Below are positions 42,515 through 50,577 of a stretch of DNA of 64,000 bases, in pieces (within the stretch, counting starts at the first letter, position 1; each line of letters opens with the position of its first letter). The notes under the pieces are model-generated. The model was not told where the DNA came from. It was given only the letters and a program-made list of their open reading frames with translations, and made no database searches. The position numbers and the translations under genes were made by a program. Source of the stretch: Archangium gephyra (GTDB lineage Bacteria; Myxococcota; Myxococcia; Myxococcales; Myxococcaceae); NCBI GenBank assembly GCA_003243425.1, contig QFQP01000001.1, positions 1 through 64,000 on the forward strand, given 5' to 3'.

Positions 42515-43801
42515 ATGCTCCACGCCCTTCACCTGAAGAACGTTGGGCCCGCAGCCGAGACCCGCCTCGAGTTTGCGCCCCGTTTGAATCTCTTCACCGG
42601 CGACAACGGCCTCGGGAAGAGCTTTCTGCTCGACGTCGCGTGGTGGGCGCTGACGCGTCAGTGGCCGCACGATCTGAATCCCGCCCTGACCTCGGGCTAT
42701 CCCGCTCGCCCTACGGACCGAAAGCAGCCGGCGACCATCAGCTTCAGCCTCCAGTCGAAGAGCAAGAAGGAGGTCGAATACACGAGCACCTATAGCCCCC
42801 GTGACGAGGCGTGGACGGGAAGGGCGGGGCGGCCTCCGAACCCGGGCCTCGTGATCTACGCGCATGCTGACGGCGGCTTCTCGGTGTGGGACCCGGCGCG
42901 CAACTACTGGCGGAAGAAGGGCAACATCGACGTTCAGGACCGGCTGCCCGGTTACGTGCTGACCCCGGCGAACGTCTGGGACGGGCTCACCGTCACTGAT
43001 GGCGGGCGGCGGTCGGTGGTCTGCAATGGCCTTCTGGCCGACTGGTCGAGCTGGATCCGCGAGAACGGCGACAACGCGAGACTCATGGGCGAGGCGCTCA
43101 CGCATCTCACTGCTGACGAGGCGCTCAGTGTTGGACCGCTCGTTCGTCTCTCGGTCGACGACGCACGCGACATTCCGTCGATCGCTACCGCGTATGGGTC
43201 TCAAGTGCCTGTGGTGCACGCATCGTCAGGCGTCCGCCGCGTCCTGGGGCTTGCGTACATGCTCATCTGGTCGTGGAACGAGCACCAACTCGCCGCTCAG
43301 CAGCTGGGCGAAGATCCAACTCAGCAGGTGGTGTTGTTGTTCGACGAGATCGAAAGTCATCTGCACCCGCGATGGCAGCGCACGATTCTCAAATCGCTGA
43401 TGTCCGTCGCCGACACGCTGCATTCGAGCGCCGTCGTTCAGCTCATCGCGGCCACGCATTCACCGCTGGTTCTGGCTTCCGCCGAGCCCTGGTTCGATGA
43501 CGCCTTCGATGCCTGGTTCGACATCGATCTCGAGAATGGCCAAGTCGCACTTCGGAAACGCGAGTTCGTTCGGCACGGCGAGGTCTCGAACTGGCTCACG
43601 AGCAATGCGTTCGACCTGCCCACTGCACGCTCGAGTGAAGCGGAAGCCGCTGTCACTCAGGCTCAGCAGTTGTTGTCCAAGCGGCTCCCGGCGAAAGCGG
43701 AGCTGAAGAAAGCCGATGAGCAGCTGCGCGGCGTGCTCTCTGACATCGACCCGTTCTGGGTGCGGTGGAGCGCCTTCATGGAGGAGAAGGGTCTTCGATG
43801 A
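42515..43801 (+). CDS. AAA/SMC-type ATPase, PtuA-like
   Basis: A 428-residue ABC/SMC-like ATPase. Walker A Gly-Asp-Asn-Gly-Leu-Gly-Lys-Ser is near residue 31, the signature-like Ser-Ser-Gly-Val-Arg-Arg near 241, Walker B Leu-Leu-Phe-Asp-Glu-Ile-Glu-Ser-His-Leu-His-Pro near 275, and the Thr-His-Ser-Pro H-loop near 315. There is no C-terminal Toprim domain, so it is not an OLD/GajA nuclease. The ATPase followed directly by an HNH gene is the Septu (PtuA-PtuB) arrangement, in which the ATPase senses infection and the HNH cuts DNA. The start at 42515 has TCAGGTG nearby; GTG at 42506 is an alternative. ATGA overlap with the HNH gene. Confidence 0.85.
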   Translation: MLHALHLKNVGPAAETRLEFAPRLNLFTGDNGLGKSFLLDVAWWALTRQWPHDLNPALTSGYPARPTDRKQPATISFSLQSKSKKEVEYTSTYSPRDEAWTGRAGRPPNPGLVIYAHADGGFSVWDPARNYWRKKGNIDVQDRLPGYVLTPANVWDGLTVTDGGRRSVVCNGLLADWSSWIRENGDNARLMGEALTHLTADEALSVGPLVRLSVDDARDIPSIATAYGSQVPVVHASSGVRRVLGLAYMLIWSWNEHQLAAQQLGEDPTQQVVLLFDEIESHLHPRWQRTILKSLMSVADTLHSSAVVQLIAATHSPLVLASAEPWFDDAFDAWFDIDLENGQVALRKREFVRHGEVSNWLTSNAFDLPTARSSEAEAAVTQAQQLLSKRLPAKAELKKADEQLRGVLSDIDPFWVRWSAFMEEKGLR

Positions 43802-44385
43802 TTCGCGTGTCTGCTGCCGCCGAGCCCGGCACCTTCGACGCGCGCGTTCGTCAACCGGGCCTGTCGGCGGTCGATGAGCTGATTGGTCGGCCACCACGAA
43901 TTTCGAGACCAGGCCGGCGCCGAAAGAAGATCACGACGCAGCGGCGGCTCATACCGGCTGAGAAGTTTCCGCCGCTCTGGCGCAAGGCGATTCCCGATCT
44001 GCGCGCGGCTTACGCGGAGCGGTGCGCTTATCTTGCAATGCACATCGAGAGCGGAACCGGCAGCTCGACTGTCGATCACTTCGTCCCAAAGTCGGTCGAC
44101 TGGCGGCAGGTGTACGAGTGGTCGAACTACCGGCTCTGCGCTGGCGTCATCAACGGGACGAAGGGCGACCGGGCACTGCTTGATCCTTTCGCGGTGCAAG
44201 ACGGCTGGTTTGGGCTCGAGTTCGTGAGTTTTCAGGTCATCGTAGGACCTTTGGCGCCGGCGACGAGACTCACAGCTATCCAAGACACAATCGTGTTCAG
44301 CGGCATGAACTCGCGCGATTGCTGCTCTCAGCGCGCCGCCTACGTCACCGCGTTCGAAGGCGGGATATCTCGTTGGACTACCTGA
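43798..44385 (+). CDS. HNH endonuclease-like partner of the ATPase (PtuB-like)
   Basis: A 195-residue protein. The HNH core is readable: Cys76-Ala-Tyr-Leu, Thr-Val-Asp93-His94-Phe-Val-Pro-Lys, Tyr-Glu-Trp-Ser-Asn110-Tyr-Arg-Leu-Cys, and Asn119-Gly-Thr-Lys-Gly-Asp followed by Leu-Asp-Pro-Phe. The Asp-His pair and the Asn are the catalytic set. The Cys-x-x-Cys zinc pairs of classical HNH are reduced, as I recall for this restriction-associated subfamily. The ATG sits within the ATPase stop. After the gene comes a 108-base gap, the only sizeable break in the island, so a second promoter may serve the toxin-like pair and hsdR. Confidence 0.8.
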   Translation: MIRVSAAAEPGTFDARVRQPGLSAVDELIGRPPRISRPGRRRKKITTQRRLIPAEKFPPLWRKAIPDLRAAYAERCAYLAMHIESGTGSSTVDHFVPKSVDWRQVYEWSNYRLCAGVINGTKGDRALLDPFAVQDGWFGLEFVSFQVIVGPLAPATRLTAIQDTIVFSGMNSRDCCSQRAAYVTAFEGGISRWTT

Positions 44386-44493
44386 CGCGTCGAGCACCGT
44401 TCATCGTGTCTGAGCTGCGACGGGCACGACGAATCCCCTGAACGTCAGCGAGTCGCTGTACCCGCGGATCCTCGGTGTCTATGGTGGCGCCGC

Positions 44494-45633
44494 ATGACGG
44501 AGGCGTTGGTCAATCCTCGGCTGTTGATTTGGGCGCGCGAACGAGCGCGTCTCGAAGACGATGCCATGGCGACCGCGCTCAAGGTCCCCCTCGAGAAGGT
44601 TCGCGCGTGGGAACGCGGCGAGAAGCGGCCGTCGTTCGGTCAGGCGGAGCGCTGGGCGCAGGTGACGCACACCCCTTTCGGTCTGCTCTTCGTTTCCGAA
44701 CCTCCCGCCGCGACGCGGTTGCCGCCCGATTTCCGCCGCGTCGATGGCGCCGCCAGCGAGCCAAGTCCGGAGTTCGTCGACCTCTTCGACGATGTGTCTT
44801 TCAAGCACGCGTGGTTCCGCGCGTGGCGACAGGAGCATGGCTTTCCGCCTGTCGCCTTCGTCGGTAGCGCGTCGAAATCGATCTCTCCCGAGCGTCTCGC
44901 GGCCGAGATGAAGAAGGCGCTCGGCGTTGAATCGGCCGAGCGCGTGCCTGGCGTCGAGGATCGGTATCGCCAGCTCATCGCGGCCGCTGAAGGCATCGGC
45001 ATCTGGGTGCTGCGGAGCGGCACCGTTGCTGGCAACACGCATCGGCCGGTACCTGTCGAAGAGTTCCGTGGCTTCGCGATTGCCGATGTCATTGCACCGC
45101 TGGTGTTCATCAACGCCCGCGATGCCGCGACCGCGCAGCTCTTCACACTGGTTCACGAACTCGCGCACCTGTGGCTTGGCGCGACGGGCGTCTCGGATCC
45201 GTTCAGCACGAGCGACAACGCGGTCGAGCGCCTGTGCAATGCCGCCGCGGCTGAGTTCCTCGTTCCTGCGACCGAGCTCCGCGCGCGATGGAACAAGGAC
45301 GAGCAGCTCGACGTGCAGAGCTCGGTTCTCGCGCGAGAGTTCAAGGTGAGTCCCGCCGTCGTCGCCATTCGTGCGCGCGGTCTCGGCTTGACCAGCCAGC
45401 GAGCGCTCGACGAGTTCTTGGGTGCACAGCGCGCGTCGTTCAAGCGCCGCGAGAGCGATAGCGGTGGCGATTTCTATCGAACCGCCATCTCCCGGAACGG
45501 CAGGTTCTTCGCCCGTGCAGTGCTCAGCGCAGCCATGGCGCTCGAGATCTCGCTGACCGAAGGGGGACAGTTGCTGAACGTGAATGCGTCCAAAGTGGTG
45601 GAGGTCGCGCGGCGTGAAGGCCTGACTCGATGA
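44494..45633 (+). CDS. XRE-type HTH plus ImmA/IrrE metallopeptidase
   Basis: A 379-residue two-domain protein. Residues about 8-65 are an XRE-like helix-turn-helix (Leu-Lys-Val-Pro-Leu-Glu-Lys-Val-Arg-Ala-Trp-Glu). The peptidase domain has the zinc motif His221-Glu-Leu-Ala-His225 and a likely third ligand in Asn-Ala-Val-Glu about 16-20 residues on. ImmA-type enzymes cleave repressors or antitoxins. Fused to its own HTH it may bind and regulate the local promoter. The gene overlaps the DUF4411 gene (ATGA). HTH-ImmA with DUF4411 is a recurrent toxin-antitoxin-like pair. Confidence 0.9.
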   Translation: MTEALVNPRLLIWARERARLEDDAMATALKVPLEKVRAWERGEKRPSFGQAERWAQVTHTPFGLLFVSEPPAATRLPPDFRRVDGAASEPSPEFVDLFDDVSFKHAWFRAWRQEHGFPPVAFVGSASKSISPERLAAEMKKALGVESAERVPGVEDRYRQLIAAAEGIGIWVLRSGTVAGNTHRPVPVEEFRGFAIADVIAPLVFINARDAATAQLFTLVHELAHLWLGATGVSDPFSTSDNAVERLCNAAAAEFLVPATELRARWNKDEQLDVQSSVLAREFKVSPAVVAIRARGLGLTSQRALDEFLGAQRASFKRRESDSGGDFYRTAISRNGRFFARAVLSAAMALEISLTEGGQLLNVNASKVVEVARREGLTR

Positions 45634-46130
45634 CCCATCTGCTCGACGCGAACGTCTTCATCGCAGCGAAGAATTTCTATTACCGGCACTCGATCTGCCC
45701 CGGCTTCTGGGAGTGGGTCGACAGCGCGGTGGGTGGTGAGTTCGGCACCATCGACCGCGTGTGCAGCGAACTCACGAAGGGCAAAGACGTGCTTTCCGAA
45801 TGGTTCTCGGCTCGGAAAGACGCGAGCTGGGTCGCTTCGACGAAAGCGGAGAAGACACAGCAGGCGATGGTGAAGGTAGCCAACTGGGTCGCCGAGCCGA
45901 ACAAGCGCAATCCAGTCGCGCAGGCGAAGTTTCTGGGCGGTGCAGACCCGTGGTTGCTCGCTCATGCGATGGCGAACGGAAGCACCGTCGTCACGCTCGA
46001 GACGCCGAAGAATTCGCCCAACGTGGTCAGCCTTGCGGACGCGTGCGCGGCGTTCGGCGTGCCGGTCATCAAGACGTGGGAGCTGTTGGAGCTGCGCAAG
46101 GTTCAGTTCATGTTGCCGAAGAAGAAGTGA
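45630..46130 (+). CDS. DUF4411 PIN-like toxin candidate
   Basis: A 166-residue DUF4411 protein with a PIN-like acidic set: Asp6 in Leu-Leu-Asp-Ala-Asn, Glu47 in Cys-Ser-Glu-Leu, Asp106 in Gly-Ala-Asp-Pro-Trp-Leu-Leu, plus a Thr-Leu-Glu strand near 129. PIN domains cut RNA, often tRNA. The start ATG lies inside the ImmA gene stop. By position it would be the toxin and the HTH-ImmA protein the antitoxin or controller. Neither role is proven for this family here. hsdR begins about 10 bases later. Confidence 0.88.
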   Translation: MTHLLDANVFIAAKNFYYRHSICPGFWEWVDSAVGGEFGTIDRVCSELTKGKDVLSEWFSARKDASWVASTKAEKTQQAMVKVANWVAEPNKRNPVAQAKFLGGADPWLLAHAMANGSTVVTLETPKNSPNVVSLADACAAFGVPVIKTWELLELRKVQFMLPKKK

Positions 46131-46140
46131 GGGGGAGCTG

Positions 46141-49100
46141 TTGAGTCTGCATCGAGAGGTGAATTTCGAGGTCGAGTTGTGCGCGCATCTCACGTCGCAC
46201 GGCTGGTTGTCCGATGAAGGTGATGCGCAGCGCTACGACCGTTCGCGGGCGTTGTTCGGCCCCGATGTCGTGGCGTGGGTGCAGGCGACGCAGCCCAAGG
46301 CGTGGGAGGCGTTGTCCAAGCAGAACGGGAGCCGCACTGAAGCGGTGTTGCTCGACAGACTGCGTGCGCAGCTCGACCAACGCGGCGTGCTCGATGTGTT
46401 GCGCAACGGCATCGAGCTCATGGGGCTGCGTGAGTCGCTCAAGATGGCGCAGTTCAAGCCGGCGACTGGACTCAACGACGAACTGCTCAAGCGGTACGAG
46501 GCGAACCGGCTCCGTGTGGTGCGCCAGGTGCGTTACTCGCAGCACAACGAGAACAGCATCGACGTGGTGCTGTTTCTCAATGGCCTGGCGGTCGCGACGG
46601 CCGAGCTGAAGACCGACTTCACGCAGAGCGTTGGCGATGCCGTCGACCAGTACCGGATCGACCGACAGCCCAAGACCAGGAGTCACTCCGAACCGCTCTT
46701 GTCATTTCCAGGCGGCGCGCCAGTTCACTTCGCGGTCAGCAACTCTGAAGTGCAGATGACGACGCGGCTGGCAGGCGACGAGACGACCTTCCTTCCGTTC
46801 AATCAGGGCAACGAGGGCGGCGCCGGCAACCCCATCAACTCCGACGCGGGGTATCGCACCGCGTATCTCTGGGAGCGTGTGTGGGAGCGCTCCAGCTGGC
46901 TCGAGATTCTCGGCCGCTACCTGATCACCAAACGTGACGCGAAGAAGCAGCCGGTGCGCTTCATCTTTCCTCGGTATCACCAGCTCGACGTGACGCGGAA
47001 GCTGGTGGCGGCCGTGCTCGCCGATGGTCCGGGCACTCGGTATCTCGTGCAGCACTCCGCCGGCTCCGGAAAGACGAACTCCATCGCGTGGACGGCGCAC
47101 TTTCTTTCGGAGTTGCACGACGCGCAGGACAAGAAGGTCTTCGATTCGGTGCTCGTGATTTCGGACCGCACCGTCATCGACGACCAACTTCAAGAAGCAG
47201 TGTTCGACTTCGAGCGCACGACTGGGGTGGTGGCGACCATCACTGGTGAGTCTGCGAGCAAGAGTGGCGAGCTGACCAAGGCGTTGTCGGAGGGAAAGAA
47301 GATCGTGGTCTGCACGCTGCAGACGTTCCCGTTCGCGTTGAAGGCGGTTCGAGAGCTCTCGGCGACGAAGGGCAAGCGGTTCGCAGTCATCGCCGACGAA
47401 GCGCACAGCTCGCAGGCGGGCCAGGCCGCGGCTGACCTCAAGCGCGTGCTGACCGTGGACGAGCAGCAGAACCTGAAGGACGGCGGCGAGGTCAGCACCG
47501 AAGACATCATGCTGGCCGACATGGAGGCGCGCGCGTCAGACCGCGGCATCACCTTCGTGGCGTTCACGGCGACGCCGAAGAACAAGACGCTCGAGCTGTT
47601 CGGCACGCGGCCCGACCCGAGTCGCAAGCCAGCGCCCGACAACGTGCCGCAGCCGTTTCACGTGTATTCGATGCGTCAGGCGATCGAGGAGAAGTTCATT
47701 CTCGACGTGCTCCAGAACTACCTGCCGTACTCGATGGTGTTCCGGCTGAAGCAGGAGGGTGGAGAGGCCGAAGACAGGGAGGTCGAGCGCGACGCCGCGA
47801 TGAAGAAGTTGATGGGTTGGGTTCGGCTCCACCCGGTCAACATCGCCAAGAAGGTCGAGCTGGTGGTCGAGCACTTCCGCACGCAGGTCGCGCCATTGCT
47901 CGGCGGCAAGGCCAAGGCGATGGTGGTGGTCTCGAGTCGAGTCGAGGCGGTGCGCTGGAAGCTCGCCATCGAGAAGTTCATCAAGGAGAAGCGGTACCCC
48001 ATTGGGGCGCTCGTCGCGTTCTCAGGTGACGTCGAAGACGTGGATTCGGGACCGCAGGCCTTCAGTGAAGGCAGTCAGGTGATGAACCCGAATCTGCGTG
48101 GGCGCAGCGTTCGCGATGCGTTCGACACCGGCGACTTCCAGATTCTTTTGGTCGCCAACAAGTTCCAGACCGGCTTCGACCAGCCGTTGTTGTGCGGCAT
48201 GTACGTGGACAAGCGGCTCGACGGCATTCAGGCGGTGCAGACGTTGTCGCGACTCAACCGCGCGCACCCGGGGAAAGACACGACGTACATCGTCGACTTC
48301 GTGAACGACCCGGAGGCGGTGCTGGCGTCGTTCAAGACCTATTACGAGACCGCGGAGTTGGTGACGACGACCGACCCGAACCTCGTCTACGACCTGCGGG
48401 CCAAGCTCGACGCGAGCGGCTACTACGACGACTACGAGGTCGATCGCGTCGCCTTCGTGGTGCACGACCCGAAGTCGAAACACGGAGACTTGCTGAAGGC
48501 AGTCGAGCCGACGGTGGACCGACTGATGCGCGACTTTCGAGACGCGAAGCAGGCCTTGCTCGCGGCGAAGGCGAAGTCTGACGAGGTTGGCGAGAAGGAA
48601 GCGCAGGAGAAGCTCGACGCGCTCGCGCTCTTCAAGGCGGACATGCAGTCGTACGTGCGGCTCTATGCGTTCCTGTCGCAGATCTTCGACTTCGGTAGCA
48701 CCGAGATCGAAGGCCGCTCGTTCTTCTACAAATCCGTTTTGCCGCACCTCGAGTTTGGTCGTGAGCGCGAGACGATCGATCTCTCGAAGGTGAAGCTCTC
48801 TCACTACGGGCTCAAGCCGCGTGGTGTCGCGTTGATGCTGTTGCCGGAAGGTGAGAACCCGAAGCTGGCGCCGGTTTCAGAAGCCGGTAGCGGCAAGGTG
48901 CAAGAGAAGGAGAAGGCGCAGCTCATCGCCATCATCGAGAAGCTCAACCAGCTTTTCGAAGGCGTCGGTGAGCAGGACGAATTGCTCTACGTCGACGTCG
49001 TGAAGGCGAAGCTTCTCGAGTCTCAGACGCTCATCGAGCAGGCCACGAACAACTTGAAGGAACAGTTCGCCGCCTCGCCCGACCTCGAGACCGGCCTGAT

Positions 49101-49242
49101 GGACGCGCTGATGGCGGCACTCGATGCGCACACCACGATGAGTACGCAGGCCATCGGCTCGAAGGAGGTCCGCGCAGGACTCAAAGACATCCTGCTGAAC
49201 CACGTGGGCTTGTGGGAGGCACTGCGCGCGAAGTCGGGCTGA
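46141..49242 (+). CDS. hsdR: Type I restriction endonuclease subunit R
   Basis: A 1033-residue translocase-nuclease. The N-terminal PD-(D/E)xK nuclease has Asn-Ser-Ile-Asp-Val-Val and Glu-Leu-Lys-Thr-Asp-Phe near residue 155. The SF2 motor has Walker A Ser-Ala-Gly-Ser-Gly-Lys-Thr near 306, Asp-Glu-Ala-His near 418, Phe-Thr-Ala-Thr-Pro near 478, and a motif VI-like Leu-Ser-Arg-Leu-Asn-Arg-Ala-His near 704. The C-terminal helical region binds the M2S core. No ATG fits: a TTG at 46141 follows the purine-rich GAGGGGGAG closely, and a GTG at 46159 is the alternative. All motifs are intact, so restriction should be active. The stop is 3 bases from the convergent phaZ. Confidence 0.95.
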   Translation: MSLHREVNFEVELCAHLTSHGWLSDEGDAQRYDRSRALFGPDVVAWVQATQPKAWEALSKQNGSRTEAVLLDRLRAQLDQRGVLDVLRNGIELMGLRESLKMAQFKPATGLNDELLKRYEANRLRVVRQVRYSQHNENSIDVVLFLNGLAVATAELKTDFTQSVGDAVDQYRIDRQPKTRSHSEPLLSFPGGAPVHFAVSNSEVQMTTRLAGDETTFLPFNQGNEGGAGNPINSDAGYRTAYLWERVWERSSWLEILGRYLITKRDAKKQPVRFIFPRYHQLDVTRKLVAAVLADGPGTRYLVQHSAGSGKTNSIAWTAHFLSELHDAQDKKVFDSVLVISDRTVIDDQLQEAVFDFERTTGVVATITGESASKSGELTKALSEGKKIVVCTLQTFPFALKAVRELSATKGKRFAVIADEAHSSQAGQAAADLKRVLTVDEQQNLKDGGEVSTEDIMLADMEARASDRGITFVAFTATPKNKTLELFGTRPDPSRKPAPDNVPQPFHVYSMRQAIEEKFILDVLQNYLPYSMVFRLKQEGGEAEDREVERDAAMKKLMGWVRLHPVNIAKKVELVVEHFRTQVAPLLGGKAKAMVVVSSRVEAVRWKLAIEKFIKEKRYPIGALVAFSGDVEDVDSGPQAFSEGSQVMNPNLRGRSVRDAFDTGDFQILLVANKFQTGFDQPLLCGMYVDKRLDGIQAVQTLSRLNRAHPGKDTTYIVDFVNDPEAVLASFKTYYETAELVTTTDPNLVYDLRAKLDASGYYDDYEVDRVAFVVHDPKSKHGDLLKAVEPTVDRLMRDFRDAKQALLAAKAKSDEVGEKEAQEKLDALALFKADMQSYVRLYAFLSQIFDFGSTEIEGRSFFYKSVLPHLEFGRERETIDLSKVKLSHYGLKPRGVALMLLPEGENPKLAPVSEAGSGKVQEKEKAQLIAIIEKLNQLFEGVGEQDELLYVDVVKAKLLESQTLIEQATNNLKEQFAASPDLETGLMDALMAALDAHTTMSTQAIGSKEVRAGLKDILLNHVGLWEALRAKSG

Positions 49243-49245
49243 GCT

Positions 49246-50394
49246 TCAGCGGCGAAAGAACTCAGTGAGCCGCGGCAACACCTGCTCGCGCCATTTGCTG
49301 CCGCTGAAGATTCCGTAGTGCCCCGCGCCGGGCACTTCGAAGTGCTCTTTGCGGTCGTCGGGAATTCCACTGCACAACGTGAGCGCGGCCTTCGACTGCC
49401 CCAGCCCCGCGATGTCGTCGAGCTCACCTTCGATGGTGAACAGCCGCGTCTTCGTGATGGCCGAGGGCTTCACCGTCTGCTGCATCACCTTCATCTGACC
49501 GCGGGGCAGGGCGTGGTCCTGGAAAACGACCTTCACCGTCTCCAGGTAGAAGTCCGACGTCATGTCGAGCACCGCGTTGTACTCGTCGTAGAACTTGCGG
49601 TGCGCTTCGGCGCCGTCGTCATCGCCCTTGATGAGGTCGAAGAAGAACTGCTGGTGCGACTTGAAGTGCCGGTCGGGGTTCATCGACACGAACGCCAGGT
49701 GCTGCAGAAAGCCCGGGTACACGCGACGGCCGGCGCCCTTGAAGCCCGTCGGCACCACGTGAATCAGGTTGTCTTCGAACCACGAGAGGTCGTGGTCGGT
49801 AGCCAGCGTGTTCACCTGCGTCGGGCTCTCGCGCGGGTCGATGGGCCCGCCCATCAAGGTGAGCGACTTCGGAACCGCGGCGTCGTCGTTCGCCGACATC
49901 AACGACACCGCCGCCAACACCGGAACCGTCGGCTGACACACTGCCATCACGTGTGTGTCGGGCCCGAGCAACTGCATGAACTCGATGGCGTAGGCCACGT
50001 ATTCATCGAGACCGAACCTGCCGGCGCTCAGCGGCACGTCGCGCGCGTTTACCCAATCGGTCACGTACACGTCGTGCTCCGCGATCAACCCGCGCACCGT
50101 CTCGCGCAGCAGCGTCGCGTAGTGCCCCGAGAGCGGCGCGAAGAGCAGCACCTTCGGGCCTGTGCCTTCGAAGCGAAGCAATCGGCAGAACGGCTTCTCG
50201 ACGACCACCTGCTCGACCTTCGGCAGCGCCCACGCCGGCTTCGGGTACTCGCGGCCGATGCGATTGAAGAGCTCGAGCGAGGCCGCCATCGACCGCCCAC
50301 CGGGCAACTCGCGCAACACGTTGGCAGCGAAGGCAGACGATTCGACGAAGGGAGACAGCATCGCGCGCTGCCATTCACGGAGTTGATAGAGCAT
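49246..50394 (-). CDS. phaZ: Intracellular poly(3-hydroxybutyrate) depolymerase
   Basis: A 382-residue cytoplasmic depolymerase that mobilises PHB granules. The start Met-Leu-Tyr-Gln-Leu-Arg-Glu-Trp-Gln-Arg-Ala is typical, which is why I choose 50394 over the ATG at 50418 and the longer frame to 50565. The nucleophile region Val-Cys-Gln-Pro-Thr-Val-Pro-Val-Leu near residue 153 has Cys in place of the lipase Ser, as in Ralstonia PhaZ1. Asp and His partners are in the C-terminal Glu-Leu-Asp-Asp and Gly-Ala-Gly-His-Tyr-Gly segments. No phaC or phaP gene is in the window. A promoter and palindrome lie upstream. Confidence 0.93.
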   Translation of the reverse strand: MLYQLREWQRAMLSPFVESSAFAANVLRELPGGRSMAASLELFNRIGREYPKPAWALPKVEQVVVEKPFCRLLRFEGTGPKVLLFAPLSGHYATLLRETVRGLIAEHDVYVTDWVNARDVPLSAGRFGLDEYVAYAIEFMQLLGPDTHVMAVCQPTVPVLAAVSLMSANDDAAVPKSLTLMGGPIDPRESPTQVNTLATDHDLSWFEDNLIHVVPTGFKGAGRRVYPGFLQHLAFVSMNPDRHFKSHQQFFFDLIKGDDDGAEAHRKFYDEYNAVLDMTSDFYLETVKVVFQDHALPRGQMKVMQQTVKPSAITKTRLFTIEGELDDIAGLGQSKAALTLCSGIPDDRKEHFEVPGAGHYGIFSGSKWREQVLPRLTEFFRR

Positions 50395-50433
50395 CGGTGT
50401 GTTTGTGCGGCGCAACATGGCCGCACCGAGCGG

Positions 50434-50462
50434 GTTATGTGTCGTTTTGGTGCAGTGCACAA
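50434..50462 (-). promoter_or_regulatory. Candidate phaZ promoter overlapped by a palindrome
   Basis: On the minus strand TTGTGC (50462-50457) and CATAAC (50439-50434) are 17 bases apart, a plausible sigma-70 promoter 40 bases before the phaZ ATG. The perfect palindrome GTGCAGTGCAC (50450-50460) covers the -35. TGCA-type palindromes are the class of site bound by PhaR, which would repress phaZ when no polymer is present. PhaR itself is not in the window. Confidence 0.45.
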
Positions 50463-50577
50463 TAGGGTCACGCGCCAGACGCACGCCGTACTGATGTCGA
50501 CCGGCTCGCCTTTTTCGCGAGCAATCCACGCGTTCGGCGTGTTGACCGCGTCGCTTCGCGCGCATTAGCCAGCCGTC

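Noticed and set aside
42515..43801. OLD/Gabija-type nuclease for the ATPase
   Set aside because: No C-terminal Toprim motifs, and the partner is HNH rather than a UvrD-like helicase.
38530..49242. Integrase, tRNA or attachment-site signs of a mobile element around the island
   Set aside because: No integrase, tRNA gene or exact flanking repeat was found.
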